A stretch of 50,419 bases of DNA from Methylobacterium indicum (lineage in GTDB: Bacteria > Pseudomonadota > Alphaproteobacteria > Rhizobiales > Beijerinckiaceae): positions 1 through 50,419 of the forward strand of contig NZ_JTHF01000152.1 in NCBI RefSeq assembly GCF_001043895.1. The letters are read 5' to 3'. Positions 1-8,312 of this stretch are shown here, in pieces; positions within the stretch are counted from its first letter, which is position 1; the number at the start of each line of letters is the position of its first letter. The notes beneath the pieces are model-generated. The model saw only the letters and a list, made by a program, of their open reading frames with translations. It had not been told where the DNA came from and did no database searches. Made by a program: the position numbers and the translations under genes.

Positions 1-9
1 GCCGCCGCC

Positions 10-957
10 ATGCCGGCGCCGAGCGCGCGGCGCCTCGCCTATCCGGGCGGGCGCGAGCGCACCTTTCCGATCGCCTGCGAGTCCTGCGGCGTTCTGACGG
101 AGCGGGGTGCAGATCCGGCCCGCTGCTGGGACGACCTCGCCCGGCGCCTCGGCCAAGACCTGTTCGTGCCCGATCCGGACGCCGCTTACGGCCTCGACGT
201 CTACACCCTGCGCAGCGCCGCGACCCGGCTCGGCCGCGGCCTGCGCCCCCTCGGGCCGGAGGACCGCGCCGCCCTCTTGCGGCCCCACGCGGTCCGCGCC
301 GCGCAGGCCGTCCTGTACGACCTCGCGGGGGGACGCCCGGTCTCCCTCGGGCTGATCGGCCGGGCGGCCGAGTGCGACGCCGTGTTGGCCGCGCTCGCGC
401 CCCATGCCGCCTGGACCGACGACGTGGTGGTGCTGCTCGACGGCGAACGGTCTCCGCCCCGGCCGGTGGCGGTCCCGGGATTCTTCGACGGCGCCGTGCG
501 GGTCGCGGCCCGGCCGCTCTCGGGCGATTTCGCGGCCCAGCGCAACGCTCTCCAGGACCTGGCGCGCCGCCCCTGGATGCTGCAGCTCGACACCGACGAA
601 ACGATCGACCCCGCGCTCGGCCGGGCCCTGCCCGCGCTCGCGGCGCTCGCCGAGGACGGCGACGTCGTCTCGGTCGGGCTGCCCCGGCGCAACCGGGTCG
701 ACGGTATGCTCTCGGACGTCTACCCGGACGTGCAGTACCGGCTGAACCGGGCCGGGACCCGCTATGCCGGCCGCGTCCACGAGCGGCCGGTCCTCGACGG
801 CGGTTGGCCCCGCAGCCTCCTCGCCCTCACCGGCGCAATCGACCACGCCCTGAGCCTCGCCCATGTCCGGGCCCGCTCGCGGACCTACGAGACCCTCGAT
901 CCGGGGCGGGGGCGGCCCGAGGAGGAGGCGGCGCTGCTGCGGCCCTACCGGGCCTGA
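10..957 (+). CDS. GT2-like glycosyltransferase
   Basis: Predicted cytoplasmic glycosyltransferase of the GT-A (family 2-like) fold. Residues from about 110 on resemble the family core: a Rossmann-like strand, then FAAQRNAL and a metal-binding acidic motif LDTDE near residue 195, as in nucleotide-sugar transferases. The first ~100 residues match nothing I recognise. The 315-residue length is typical of single-domain GT2 enzymes. The reading frame stays open to the left edge (three alanine codons precede the ATG), so the true start may lie outside the window. The 3' end overlaps the convergent GT4 gene by 13 bp, unusual and consistent with compact packing of one sugar cluster. Substrate cannot be deduced. 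Confidence 0.7.
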   Translation: MPAPSARRLAYPGGRERTFPIACESCGVLTERGADPARCWDDLARRLGQDLFVPDPDAAYGLDVYTLRSAATRLGRGLRPLGPEDRAALLRPHAVRAAQAVLYDLAGGRPVSLGLIGRAAECDAVLAALAPHAAWTDDVVVLLDGERSPPRPVAVPGFFDGAVRVAARPLSGDFAAQRNALQDLARRPWMLQLDTDETIDPALGRALPALAALAEDGDVVSVGLPRRNRVDGMLSDVYPDVQYRLNRAGTRYAGRVHERPVLDGGWPRSLLALTGAIDHALSLAHVRARSRTYETLDPGRGRPEEEAALLRPYRA

Positions 958-2141
958 GGCCAGCTCCGCGCCGCCGCGATCGCCCGCCGGTACAGGTCGA
1001 GCGTCTCGCGCCCCAGGCTCGCCCGGTCGAACCGTCCGGCCGCCGCCAGCGCCCGGGCGCGGTAGGCGCGGCGCAAGGCCGGATCGCGCAGGAGCGGGCG
1101 CAGGGCGTCGGCGAGCGCCGGGCCGGTCGCCTCCGCGGCGAGAGGCCCCGCCCCGGGATCGCCCACGAAGGCGCGGGCGCTGGCATCCTCCGCGCAGGCC
1201 ACCACCGGGCGGCCATACGCCATGGCCTCCTGGTAGACGAGCCCGAAGCTCTCGTAGCGCGAGGGCGCGAGGACGATGTGGGCGTGCCGATAGGCCTCCG
1301 CGAGCGCCGCCGCGTCGATCCGGCCGCTGGGCTGGAGCCGGGCGCGGGCCGGGGCGGGCAGGTCGGCGGGCAGGTCCCCCTGCGGCACCCCGACGAGGTC
1401 GAGCCGGAACGGCGGCAGGGCGCCCCGCTCCTGCTCGTCGGAAAGGATCGCCAGCGCGGCCATGAGCGCGTCGAAGCCCTTGCGGGCCTCCGCCCGGCCG
1501 ACGAAGAGCAGCTGCACCGGATCCTCCGTCTCCGGATAGGGAGCCGCGCGCGCACCGGCCACGATCTCCGGCGGCAGGCTCAGCCCGATCACCGCGGCCG
1601 GCTGCCCGCCCGAAAGCCGGTAGGCCGCGTCGATCACCGCCGCGTGCGCGGCGGTGTTGGCGATGAGGCCGGCGCTGCCCCGCGCTTGGCGCCGTTCGAG
1701 GGCGTCGGCGCTCGCCCCGTCGAGGCGGTCGCGCAGGGTGGGCGCCGAGCCGCGGGTGAAGGCGGCCGGCGTCGAGGAGCGGGTCACCAGCGGCAGATCC
1801 CGGCGCCCGGCGAGCAGGACGGCCGGGGCGTACCAGTTCGTCGCCTCGACGACGTCGAAGGGGCTGGCACGATGGGCCGCCAGTACCGCGCGGCGGAAGG
1901 CGAGGGGTGCCGCGAGATGGCCGAGCGAGCCCCAGAGCCGCAGCCGCGCGAGGGGGCCTCCCGGCGCCAGGGCGAGGCCGACGATCTGGACGCCCCCGGC
2001 CCACGCGGTCCCGGCGCGGTCGAGGGTGAACACCGTCACGTCGGCACCGGATCCGGCCAGGCTCTCGGCGATCTCCCGGGCGGCGGTGGAGAGGCCGCTC
2101 GGGGCCGGCGGATAGTCCCAGGCGAGGAGGGCGGTGCGCAT
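945..2141 (-). CDS. GT4 family glycosyltransferase
   Basis: GT-B fold transferase using an activated sugar donor. The 398-residue protein starts MRTALLAWDYPPAPSG, the usual N-terminal strand and Gly-rich loop of GT4 enzymes, and has the C-terminal donor-binding E-x7-E motif in ESFGLVYQEAMAYG (about residues 300-315). A much longer open frame continues upstream, but it is antisense-type read-through. This ATG was chosen because the protein begins exactly at the family N-terminus and the ATG shares one base with the stop of the upstream GT4 gene (TGATG), indicating translational coupling. Acceptor and sugar unknown. Confidence 0.85.
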   Translation of the reverse strand: MRTALLAWDYPPAPSGLSTAAREIAESLAGSGADVTVFTLDRAGTAWAGGVQIVGLALAPGGPLARLRLWGSLGHLAAPLAFRRAVLAAHRASPFDVVEATNWYAPAVLLAGRRDLPLVTRSSTPAAFTRGSAPTLRDRLDGASADALERRQARGSAGLIANTAAHAAVIDAAYRLSGGQPAAVIGLSLPPEIVAGARAAPYPETEDPVQLLFVGRAEARKGFDALMAALAILSDEQERGALPPFRLDLVGVPQGDLPADLPAPARARLQPSGRIDAAALAEAYRHAHIVLAPSRYESFGLVYQEAMAYGRPVVACAEDASARAFVGDPGAGPLAAEATGPALADALRPLLRDPALRRAYRARALAAAGRFDRASLGRETLDLYRRAIAAARSWPQAR

Positions 2142-3181
2142 CAGCGGCCGAGCAGGCGCCGGTAGAGGGCGAGGTAGTCCCGCGCCATGCGCTCGGCGGT
2201 GAACCGCTCCTCGAAGCGACGGCGCACGCCCGCCCGGTCGATGGTGCCGATCCGGGCCAAAGCCGCCACGGCCTCGGCCTCGGAGGAGACGACGAAGCCC
2301 GTCACCCCGTCCTCGACGATCTCCGGCACCGAGCCGCGGTTCCAGGCGATCACCGGGGTGCCGCAGGCCATCGCCTCGATCATCACGAGGCCGAACGGCT
2401 CGGGCCAGTCGATCGGAAAGAGGAGCGCGACGGCCTCGCGCAGGAGCGCGCCCTTGGCCGCGTCGTCCACCGGCCCGAGATAGACCGCGTCCTCGCCGAG
2501 CAGCGGCCGCACCTCCCGGTCGAAATAGCCCGGATTGCCGACGTCGATCGTGCCGCCGAGCCGGATCGGCAGGCCGGCGGCGCGGGCGACGCGGATCGCG
2601 GTGTCGGGCCGCTTCTGGTCGGTCAGCCGGCCGACGAAGGCGAGGTGGCGGCCCGGCGCCGGGGAGGCCGCGTAGCGATCCCGGTCGATGCCGTGATGGA
2701 TCACCCCGGCGCGGTTCGAGGCCGGGATGCCGGCGCCCTGCGCGGCCGAGATCGCCGCCACCGGCAGATCCGGGAACCCCTCGAAGAACAACGCCCGGTC
2801 GAGCTCGTCGACCCGCCAGTGGATCGTCGTCAGGCTGTGGGACCGGCGCTCGCCCAGCAGCGCGGCATGCGCGAACTCGCCGTGGCAATGGACGATGTCG
2901 AAGGCGTCGAGATGCCGGCGCAGGGCGTCGAGCTGCAGCGCGTCGAGGGCGGCCGGGACGCCCGGCGCGACGGGGCCGTGCCGGCGTTCCAGGGCCGCGA
3001 GGCTCGGGTAATTACCGATACGGGGTAAGTGTGTCGCACTGTCCGAGGGGGCGAACAGCGTTACCTCCACCCCCAAGCTTCGCAGCGCCGTGCTGAGGTC
3101 GTGGATGACCCGCTCCGTGCCGCCGTGATGGTCCGGGGGGATGGGAAAGATGTTCGGGGCGACTTGCGCGACGCGGATCAA
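2141..3181 (-). CDS. GT4 family glycosyltransferase (TTG start)
   Basis: Second leftward GT-B glycosyltransferase, 346 residues. It begins IRVAQVAPNIFPIPP after the initiator and contains the N-terminal glycine loop (HHGGTERVIHDL), the family lysine segment (GRLTDQKRPD) and the donor-binding E-x7-E (EPFGLVMIEAMACG). No ATG is available at the family N-terminus. I chose TTG at 3181 because an AGTGAGG Shine-Dalgarno lies about 7 nt upstream; GTG at 3190 is the alternative. The gene is first of a two-gene leftward operon and faces the sucrose-phosphate-synthase-like gene across only 60 bp. Confidence 0.82.
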   Translation of the reverse strand: MIRVAQVAPNIFPIPPDHHGGTERVIHDLSTALRSLGVEVTLFAPSDSATHLPRIGNYPSLAALERRHGPVAPGVPAALDALQLDALRRHLDAFDIVHCHGEFAHAALLGERRSHSLTTIHWRVDELDRALFFEGFPDLPVAAISAAQGAGIPASNRAGVIHHGIDRDRYAASPAPGRHLAFVGRLTDQKRPDTAIRVARAAGLPIRLGGTIDVGNPGYFDREVRPLLGEDAVYLGPVDDAAKGALLREAVALLFPIDWPEPFGLVMIEAMACGTPVIAWNRGSVPEIVEDGVTGFVVSSEAEAVAALARIGTIDRAGVRRRFEERFTAERMARDYLALYRRLLGR

Positions 3182-3241
3182 AGAAGACACCTCACTCGAA
3201 CCGTCCTGTGCTTGCGGCTTGTCCACTGTGGCAGCGGCCTG

Positions 3242-5314
3242 ATGTTCGTTCTGCACGTCGCCCTGCAGGGCTGCCTGCGCGGCCGGGATGTCGTCTATGG
3301 GCTTACCGCCGATACCGGCGGCCATATCCGCTACCTGCTCGATCTCGTCGCCGCCTCGGCCCAGGATCCCGGGATCGACCGGATCGTGGTGGCGACCCGG
3401 CTGTTCGACGGCCCGCCCGGCCCCGATTACGCCGTGCCCGAAGAGCGGCTCGGCGACAAGGTCGCGCTGGTGCGGCTGGCGAGCACGTCCCCGGGTTACC
3501 GCACCAAGGAGGAGATGCACGCGGAGGTCGCGAGCTTTGCCGAGAGCCTGATCGCCTGGATCGGCCTGCAGGCGCGGGCCCCGGACCTGATTCACGCCCA
3601 TTACGCCGATGCCGCCGCGGTGGCGGCGATCGTCGAGGAGCGCCTCGGCCTCCCGTTCGTGTTCACCGCCCATTCGCTCGGGCGAGTCAAGGCCGCGACG
3701 TTGGGGGAGGGGGCCGCGACCCGTCCCGACCTCGCCCGCCGGATCGCCACCGAGGAGCAGGCGCTCGCCCGCGCGAGCCTCGTCGTCGCGTCCTCCCGCG
3801 ACGAGGCGGAGGTGCAATATGCGGGCTACGCCGCCTACGATCCCGGCCGGATCAGGGTGCTGCCGCCGGGCAGCGATCTCGCCCGCTTCGCCGACAGCCG
3901 CCCCGACCCGCGGGTCGACGCCACGATCGCGCGCTTCCTGCACGAGCCCGACAAGCCGGTGCTGCTGGCGCTCGCCCGCCCGGTGGCGCGCAAGAACCTC
4001 GCGGCCCTGGTGCGGGCCTACGGCGAGAGCGCGGATTTGCAGGCGCGGGCGAACCTCGTCCTCGTCGCCGGCACCCGCGACGACATCGACGCGCTCGACG
4101 GCGACATGGCCGCGACGATGCGCGACCTCCTGGTGCTGATCGACCGCTACGACCTCTACGGCCGGGTCGCCTATCCCAAGACCCACCGGCCCGAGGACGT
4201 GCCGGCGCTCTACGCCCATGCCCGCGTGCGCGGCGGCCTGTTCGTCAACCCGGCGCTGAACGAGCCGTTCGGCCTGACGCTGCTCGAGGCCTCCGCCGCC
4301 GGCCTGCCCCTCGTCGCCACCGATAGCGGCGGGCCCAACGACATCGTCGAGACCTGCGGCAACGGGATCCTGGTCGATCCGCGAGCGCCGGACGCCATCG
4401 CGGCGGCGTGCGTGACGATCCTCGACGATCCGAGCTTCTACGCGACTTGCGTCGCCGGCGGGGCGCGGGCGGCGGCAGCCTACAACTGGGACCGGCACGC
4501 CGCCCGCTACCACGCCCTGCTGCGGGCGCTGCACGCCCCCGTGCCGCCGATGCGGGCGCCCCGCCAGCTCCTGATCAGCGACATCGACAACACGCTCGTC
4601 GGCTGCCAGGCGGGCTTGAGCACCTTCCGCCGCTGGCGCAGCCGGCAGGAAGCCCTCGCCTTCGGGGTCGCGACCGGGCGCTCGTTCCACAGCGCGATGG
4701 CGATCCTGGAGCAGCAGGACAGCCCGCGCCCGCAGGTGATGATCACCTCGGTCGGCTCCGAGATCTACCACCTCGACGAGAACGGCGTGACCTACACGGC
4801 CGATACCGCCTGGCGCGAAACGGTCTCCGCCGGCTGGGAGCGGGAGGCCTTGTGCGCGGCGCTCGCCGGCCTCGACGGCCTCGTGCCCCAGGGCCCCCTG
4901 GAGCAGCGGGCGTTCAAGCTCAGCTATTTCGGCGACGTCGTGGCGGCGGCCCGGGTGCGGGCGCGCCTCGGCCGGGCAGGCCTGCGGGGGACCGTGATCC
5001 ACAGCCACGGCCGCTACCTCGACGTGCTGCCGGAACGAGCCTCGAAGGGCACCGCCGTCGACCACGTCCGCGCGCTCTACGGCCTGCCCGAGCGGGCGGT
5101 GTTCGTGGCCGGCGATTCGGGCAACGACATCGAGATGCTGCGCGCCCGGGCCCAGGCCATCATCGTGGCGAACTATTCCGACGACCTCGCCGGCCACGCC
5201 GCGCTCCAGCATTCCTACGTCGCCCGGGCCTCGCATGCCCGCGGCATCATCGAGGGCGTGGGGCATTTCCGCCGGGCGCTCCAAAGCCAGGCGCTCGCGT
5301 CCCATGCCGGCTGA
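3242..5314 (+). CDS. Bifunctional sucrose-phosphate synthase-like GT4 / HAD phosphatase fusion
   Basis: 690-residue fusion. The N-terminal ~430 residues match the SPS branch of GT4: a TGGHIRYLLDLV nucleotide-loop region, the ARPVARKNL lysine segment and NPALNEPFGLTLLEA with the donor-binding E-x7-E. The C-terminal ~240 residues are a HAD-IIB phosphatase like sucrose-phosphate phosphatase: DIDNT nucleophile motif (Asp447 and Asp449), ATGRS, the lysine in ERASKGTAVDHV, and GDSGNDIEML (624-633). All four HAD motifs are intact, so both steps (hexosyl transfer to a sugar phosphate, then dephosphorylation) could occur in one chain. Sucrose is the default guess; mannosylfructose-type products use related enzymes. 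ATG chosen at the family N-terminus; no good Shine-Dalgarno is visible. Confidence 0.85.
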   Translation: MFVLHVALQGCLRGRDVVYGLTADTGGHIRYLLDLVAASAQDPGIDRIVVATRLFDGPPGPDYAVPEERLGDKVALVRLASTSPGYRTKEEMHAEVASFAESLIAWIGLQARAPDLIHAHYADAAAVAAIVEERLGLPFVFTAHSLGRVKAATLGEGAATRPDLARRIATEEQALARASLVVASSRDEAEVQYAGYAAYDPGRIRVLPPGSDLARFADSRPDPRVDATIARFLHEPDKPVLLALARPVARKNLAALVRAYGESADLQARANLVLVAGTRDDIDALDGDMAATMRDLLVLIDRYDLYGRVAYPKTHRPEDVPALYAHARVRGGLFVNPALNEPFGLTLLEASAAGLPLVATDSGGPNDIVETCGNGILVDPRAPDAIAAACVTILDDPSFYATCVAGGARAAAAYNWDRHAARYHALLRALHAPVPPMRAPRQLLISDIDNTLVGCQAGLSTFRRWRSRQEALAFGVATGRSFHSAMAILEQQDSPRPQVMITSVGSEIYHLDENGVTYTADTAWRETVSAGWEREALCAALAGLDGLVPQGPLEQRAFKLSYFGDVVAAARVRARLGRAGLRGTVIHSHGRYLDVLPERASKGTAVDHVRALYGLPERAVFVAGDSGNDIEMLRARAQAIIVANYSDDLAGHAALQHSYVARASHARGIIEGVGHFRRALQSQALASHAG

Positions 5315-6182
5315 GACCGCCGCGGCCGTCAGCGTGCTGACCCTGGTGCGCGGCCGGGCCGACCGGCTGCGCCACCTGATGCGCGGCCTCGCCCGCCAGA
5401 CCGCATCGCCGCGCGAACTCGTCATCGCCTGGATGCAGCCAGAGGCCGAGCCGGACCTGCCCGATCCCGGCTGCCCGGTCCGCCACCTGCACGTCCCGGG
5501 CGAGCCGATGCCGCTCGCCGCCGCCCGCAACCGGGCGGCGGAGGCGGCTTGCAGCGACCTCCTGGTGTTTCTCGACGTCGATTGCATCCCGGGACGGTCC
5601 CTCGTCGCCGCCTATGCGGGGGCCGCGGCGCGCACCGACGGGCTGTTTCTGGGCGAGGTCCTGTACCTGCCGCCCGGTGGCCTGCCTGCCGACAGCGACG
5701 ACGCGACCCTCGACCGGCTCGGCCGCGCCCACCCGGCGCGCCCGCCGGTGCCGGAGGCGGGACTCCGCCCCGAGCCGGATGCCGGCCAGCTCTGGGGCCT
5801 GTCCTTCGCCCTGCCCGCCCGGGCCTGGCACGCGGGCGGCGGCATGGACGAGGCTTACGCGGGCTATGGCGGCGAGGAGACCGACCTCGCGGCGCGCCTC
5901 GCGGGCAGCGGCCTGCCGACCTTCTGGGTCGGGGGCGCGCGGGCCTACCACCAGCACCACCCGGTCCACGTCCCGCCGCTCCAGCACTTCGCGCCGATCC
6001 TCGCCAACGCGGCGCGCTTCCGGGCCCGGCACGGGCGCTGGTGCATGACCTACTGGCTCGGCCAGTTCCGCGACGCCGGGCTGATCGCCTGGGACGAGGA
6101 GGCGGAGTCGATCCGCCTGCTGCGCGCCCCGACCGCGCCCGAGATCGCCGCCGCCTCGCGGCCCGACGCCCTGTTCTCCTGA
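5304..6182 (+). CDS. GT2 family glycosyltransferase
   Basis: 292-residue GT-A fold enzyme. It begins with a VSVLTLVRGR strand, carries LAAARNRAAE and the metal-binding FLDVDCIPG (Asp-x-Asp, about residues 92-100), and a C-terminal GGEETDLAARL motif followed by YHQHHP, typical of galactosyltransferase-like GT2 proteins. The start overlaps the 3' end of the preceding fusion gene by 11 bp, implying co-transcription and coupling. It is clearly paralogous to the protein at 7386-8312, which has the same order of motifs. Sugar and acceptor unknown. Confidence 0.83.
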   Translation: MPAETAAAVSVLTLVRGRADRLRHLMRGLARQTASPRELVIAWMQPEAEPDLPDPGCPVRHLHVPGEPMPLAAARNRAAEAACSDLLVFLDVDCIPGRSLVAAYAGAAARTDGLFLGEVLYLPPGGLPADSDDATLDRLGRAHPARPPVPEAGLRPEPDAGQLWGLSFALPARAWHAGGGMDEAYAGYGGEETDLAARLAGSGLPTFWVGGARAYHQHHPVHVPPLQHFAPILANAARFRARHGRWCMTYWLGQFRDAGLIAWDEEAESIRLLRAPTAPEIAAASRPDALFS

Positions 6183-6195
6183 CAACCGAGAGACC

Positions 6196-7347
6196 ATGAA
6201 GAAGCCGATCGCGTTCTTCGTCCACCACCAGGGACGGGGCCATGCCAACCGCACGATGGCGGTGGCGGCCGAGTTCGCCCGCGACCGCCCGGTCTCGGTG
6301 CTGACCGCCGGCCCCCACCTGTTCGACGGGTTCTCCCGCGACATCGAAATCGTGGCCCTGCCGAACATGATCGGCGCCGCGGTGCCGACGCCGCGCCTCT
6401 ACGCCGAGCCGACGCCGCAGGTGATGCATTGCGTGCCGCTCGGCCTCGCCGAGATGCGCCGGACGATGCGCCAGATCCTCGACCATCTCGACGAGCGCGG
6501 GATCGGCCTGTTCGTCGTCGACGTCTCGGCGGAGATCGCGCTGCTCGCCCGCATCGCCAGCGTGCCGGCGGTGCAGATCCGCATGCATGGCGACCGCCAG
6601 GATATCGGCCATGTCGGCTCGTATGAAGCCTGCGTCGGAATGCTGGCGCCGTTCGATCCCCGGATGGAGCAGGACGACTACCCGGCGCACTTACGCGCCA
6701 AGACCTTCTACAGCGGCGGGCTCTGCACCAGCGTCGACCGGGTGCCGGACCGGGCCGAGGCGCGGGCCAGGCTCGGGCTCGATCCCGACCGCGAGATCGT
6801 CGTGGCGGTGACCGGCGGCGGGGGCAGCGGTACGCCCTACGCCCCCCTCACGGTGGCGGCGCGGGCGGCGCCGGACGCCCTGTGGCTCACCCTCGGGCCG
6901 ACCCACCGCGAGGGTCACGAGACCGATTTTTCGAATTTGCGCGAACTCGGCTGGGTGCCCTCGGTCACCGACTACCTGGCGGCGGCCGACATCGTGGTGG
7001 CGTCGGCCGGCGACAACACGGTGCACGAGGTCGCCCGCGTCGGCGGCCGGCTGATCGTGATGCCGGAATGGCGCTATTTCGGCGAGCAGACCCGCAAGGC
7101 CGAAGCCCTGGTGCGCCTCGGCGCCGCCGTCCAGGCGCCTTTCTGGCCCGGCGACCTCCAGGGCTGGCGCGACCTCCTCGCCCGCGCCCGCGCCCTCGAC
7201 GGGGCGGCGTTGCGCAGCCTCTACGCGCCGGACGCCGCCGCCCGCGCCGCGGGCTGGCTCGAAGGGCTGACCGACGAGCTTTGGCAAGGCGCCGCCGAGC
7301 CCTCGCAAGCCGCCACCGCCCCACTGCGCGTCGTCGCGGCCGGCTGA
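6196..7347 (+). CDS. MurG/MGT-like GT-B glycosyltransferase
   Basis: 383-residue GT-B enzyme of the GT1/GT28 type. The N-terminus has a short strand then GRGHANRTMAVA, the glycine-rich acceptor-side loop of MurG-like proteins. The C-terminal half has a Rossmann strand with a GGGGSG turn (about residues 214-219) and an ASAGDNTVHEVARVGG segment followed by a Glu-Gln pair, where the family binds the UDP-sugar. No signal peptide or membrane segment is visible. It begins 13 bp after the preceding GT2 gene, in the same rightward operon. A peptidoglycan role is unlikely given the cluster; transfer onto the cluster's glycan or lipid acceptor is an inference. Confidence 0.78.
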   Translation: MKKPIAFFVHHQGRGHANRTMAVAAEFARDRPVSVLTAGPHLFDGFSRDIEIVALPNMIGAAVPTPRLYAEPTPQVMHCVPLGLAEMRRTMRQILDHLDERGIGLFVVDVSAEIALLARIASVPAVQIRMHGDRQDIGHVGSYEACVGMLAPFDPRMEQDDYPAHLRAKTFYSGGLCTSVDRVPDRAEARARLGLDPDREIVVAVTGGGGSGTPYAPLTVAARAAPDALWLTLGPTHREGHETDFSNLRELGWVPSVTDYLAAADIVVASAGDNTVHEVARVGGRLIVMPEWRYFGEQTRKAEALVRLGAAVQAPFWPGDLQGWRDLLARARALDGAALRSLYAPDAAARAAGWLEGLTDELWQGAAEPSQAATAPLRVVAAG

Positions 7348-7385
7348 GCCTGCCCGCTTCCCTCTTGCCGGAGCCGAGAGCCCGC

Positions 7386-8312
7386 ATGTCCACCGTTTCC
7401 GTCGTGACCCTGGCCAAGGGCCGGCCGGCGCATCTCGCCAATGTTCTGCGCGGCCTGGAGCGCCAGACCCAAGCACCTGTCGAGTTCATCGTCGCGGTGA
7501 TGCACGACGACCTCTACGATCTGCCCGCGTCGTCGGTCCCCGTGCGCCAGATCCGGGTGTCCGGTACCGAGCTGCCGCTCGCCGCCGCGCGCAACCGCGG
7601 CGTCGCGGCGGCCACCGGGGAGGCCGTGGTCTTCCTCGACGTCGACTGCATCCCCGCACCCGACCTCGTCGCCGATTACGCCAAGGGCCTCGCCACCCTC
7701 GACGGCCTGCTGATGGGCGAGGTGCTGCACCTGCCCGAGGCCGCCACGCTGGGCCACTGGACCTACGAAGACCTGGCCCGGGTCGCCGAGAAGCATTCCG
7801 ACCGCCGCGGGCCGCCGGCTACGGGACTCGAGATCTGCCACGATTACCGCTGCTTCTGGTCGCTCAACTTCGCGATCCGGCGCGCCACCTTCCTGGCCAC
7901 CGGCGGCTTCGACGAGCGCTATACCGGCTATGGCGGCGAGGACACCGATTTCGGCAAGGCGCTCGACCGGCGCGGCCTGCCGATCGCCTGGATGAAGGGC
8001 GGGCTCGCCTATCACCAGTACCACCCCCACCACATGCCGCCGGTCCACCACCTCGACAGCGTGGTGCGCAACGCCGAATTGTTCGAGGCCAAGTGGGGCT
8101 ACCGCACCATGGGGCACTGGCTCCACGCCTTCCGGGTGATGGGGCTGATCGACGACACGCCCGACCGGCCGATCCGCATCCTGCGCCGCCCCGACGCCGA
8201 CGATCTTGCCCTCACCGGCCAGCAGGGCCACCAGCCCTACACCAACTCCGCCTCGGTCATCCGCGCCATCGAGGCCCGCGAGGTGCCGGTGCAGGACGCG
8301 GTTACTGCGTGA
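7386..8312 (+). CDS. GT2 family glycosyltransferase (paralogue of 5304-6182)
   Basis: 308-residue GT-A fold transferase. The N-terminal VSVVTLAKGRP strand, LAAARNRGVAAA, metal-binding FLDVDCIPAP (about residues 80-89), GYGGEDTDFGKAL and AYHQYHPHH all align with the GT2 enzyme two genes upstream, so the pair probably arose by duplication and flanks the MurG-like gene. The start codon is the ATG at the family N-terminus with a purine-rich GGAGCCGAGAG upstream. It ends in a GTGA overlap with the next GT4 gene. Confidence 0.85.
   Translation: MSTVSVVTLAKGRPAHLANVLRGLERQTQAPVEFIVAVMHDDLYDLPASSVPVRQIRVSGTELPLAAARNRGVAAATGEAVVFLDVDCIPAPDLVADYAKGLATLDGLLMGEVLHLPEAATLGHWTYEDLARVAEKHSDRRGPPATGLEICHDYRCFWSLNFAIRRATFLATGGFDERYTGYGGEDTDFGKALDRRGLPIAWMKGGLAYHQYHPHHMPPVHHLDSVVRNAELFEAKWGYRTMGHWLHAFRVMGLIDDTPDRPIRILRRPDADDLALTGQQGHQPYTNSASVIRAIEAREVPVQDAVTA

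Noticed and set aside
372..2165. Long rightward open frame crossing the first two genes
   Set aside because: Its composition is Arg/Pro/Gly-rich without any recognisable domain, and it overlaps two glycosyltransferase genes with good motifs.
3182..5587. A very long leftward open frame antisense to the sugar-phosphate fusion
   Set aside because: It continues from the GT4 gene through the opposite strand of a gene with clear conserved motifs, and its translation is low-complexity Arg/Gly/Ala-rich. GC-rich third positions leave antisense frames open by chance.
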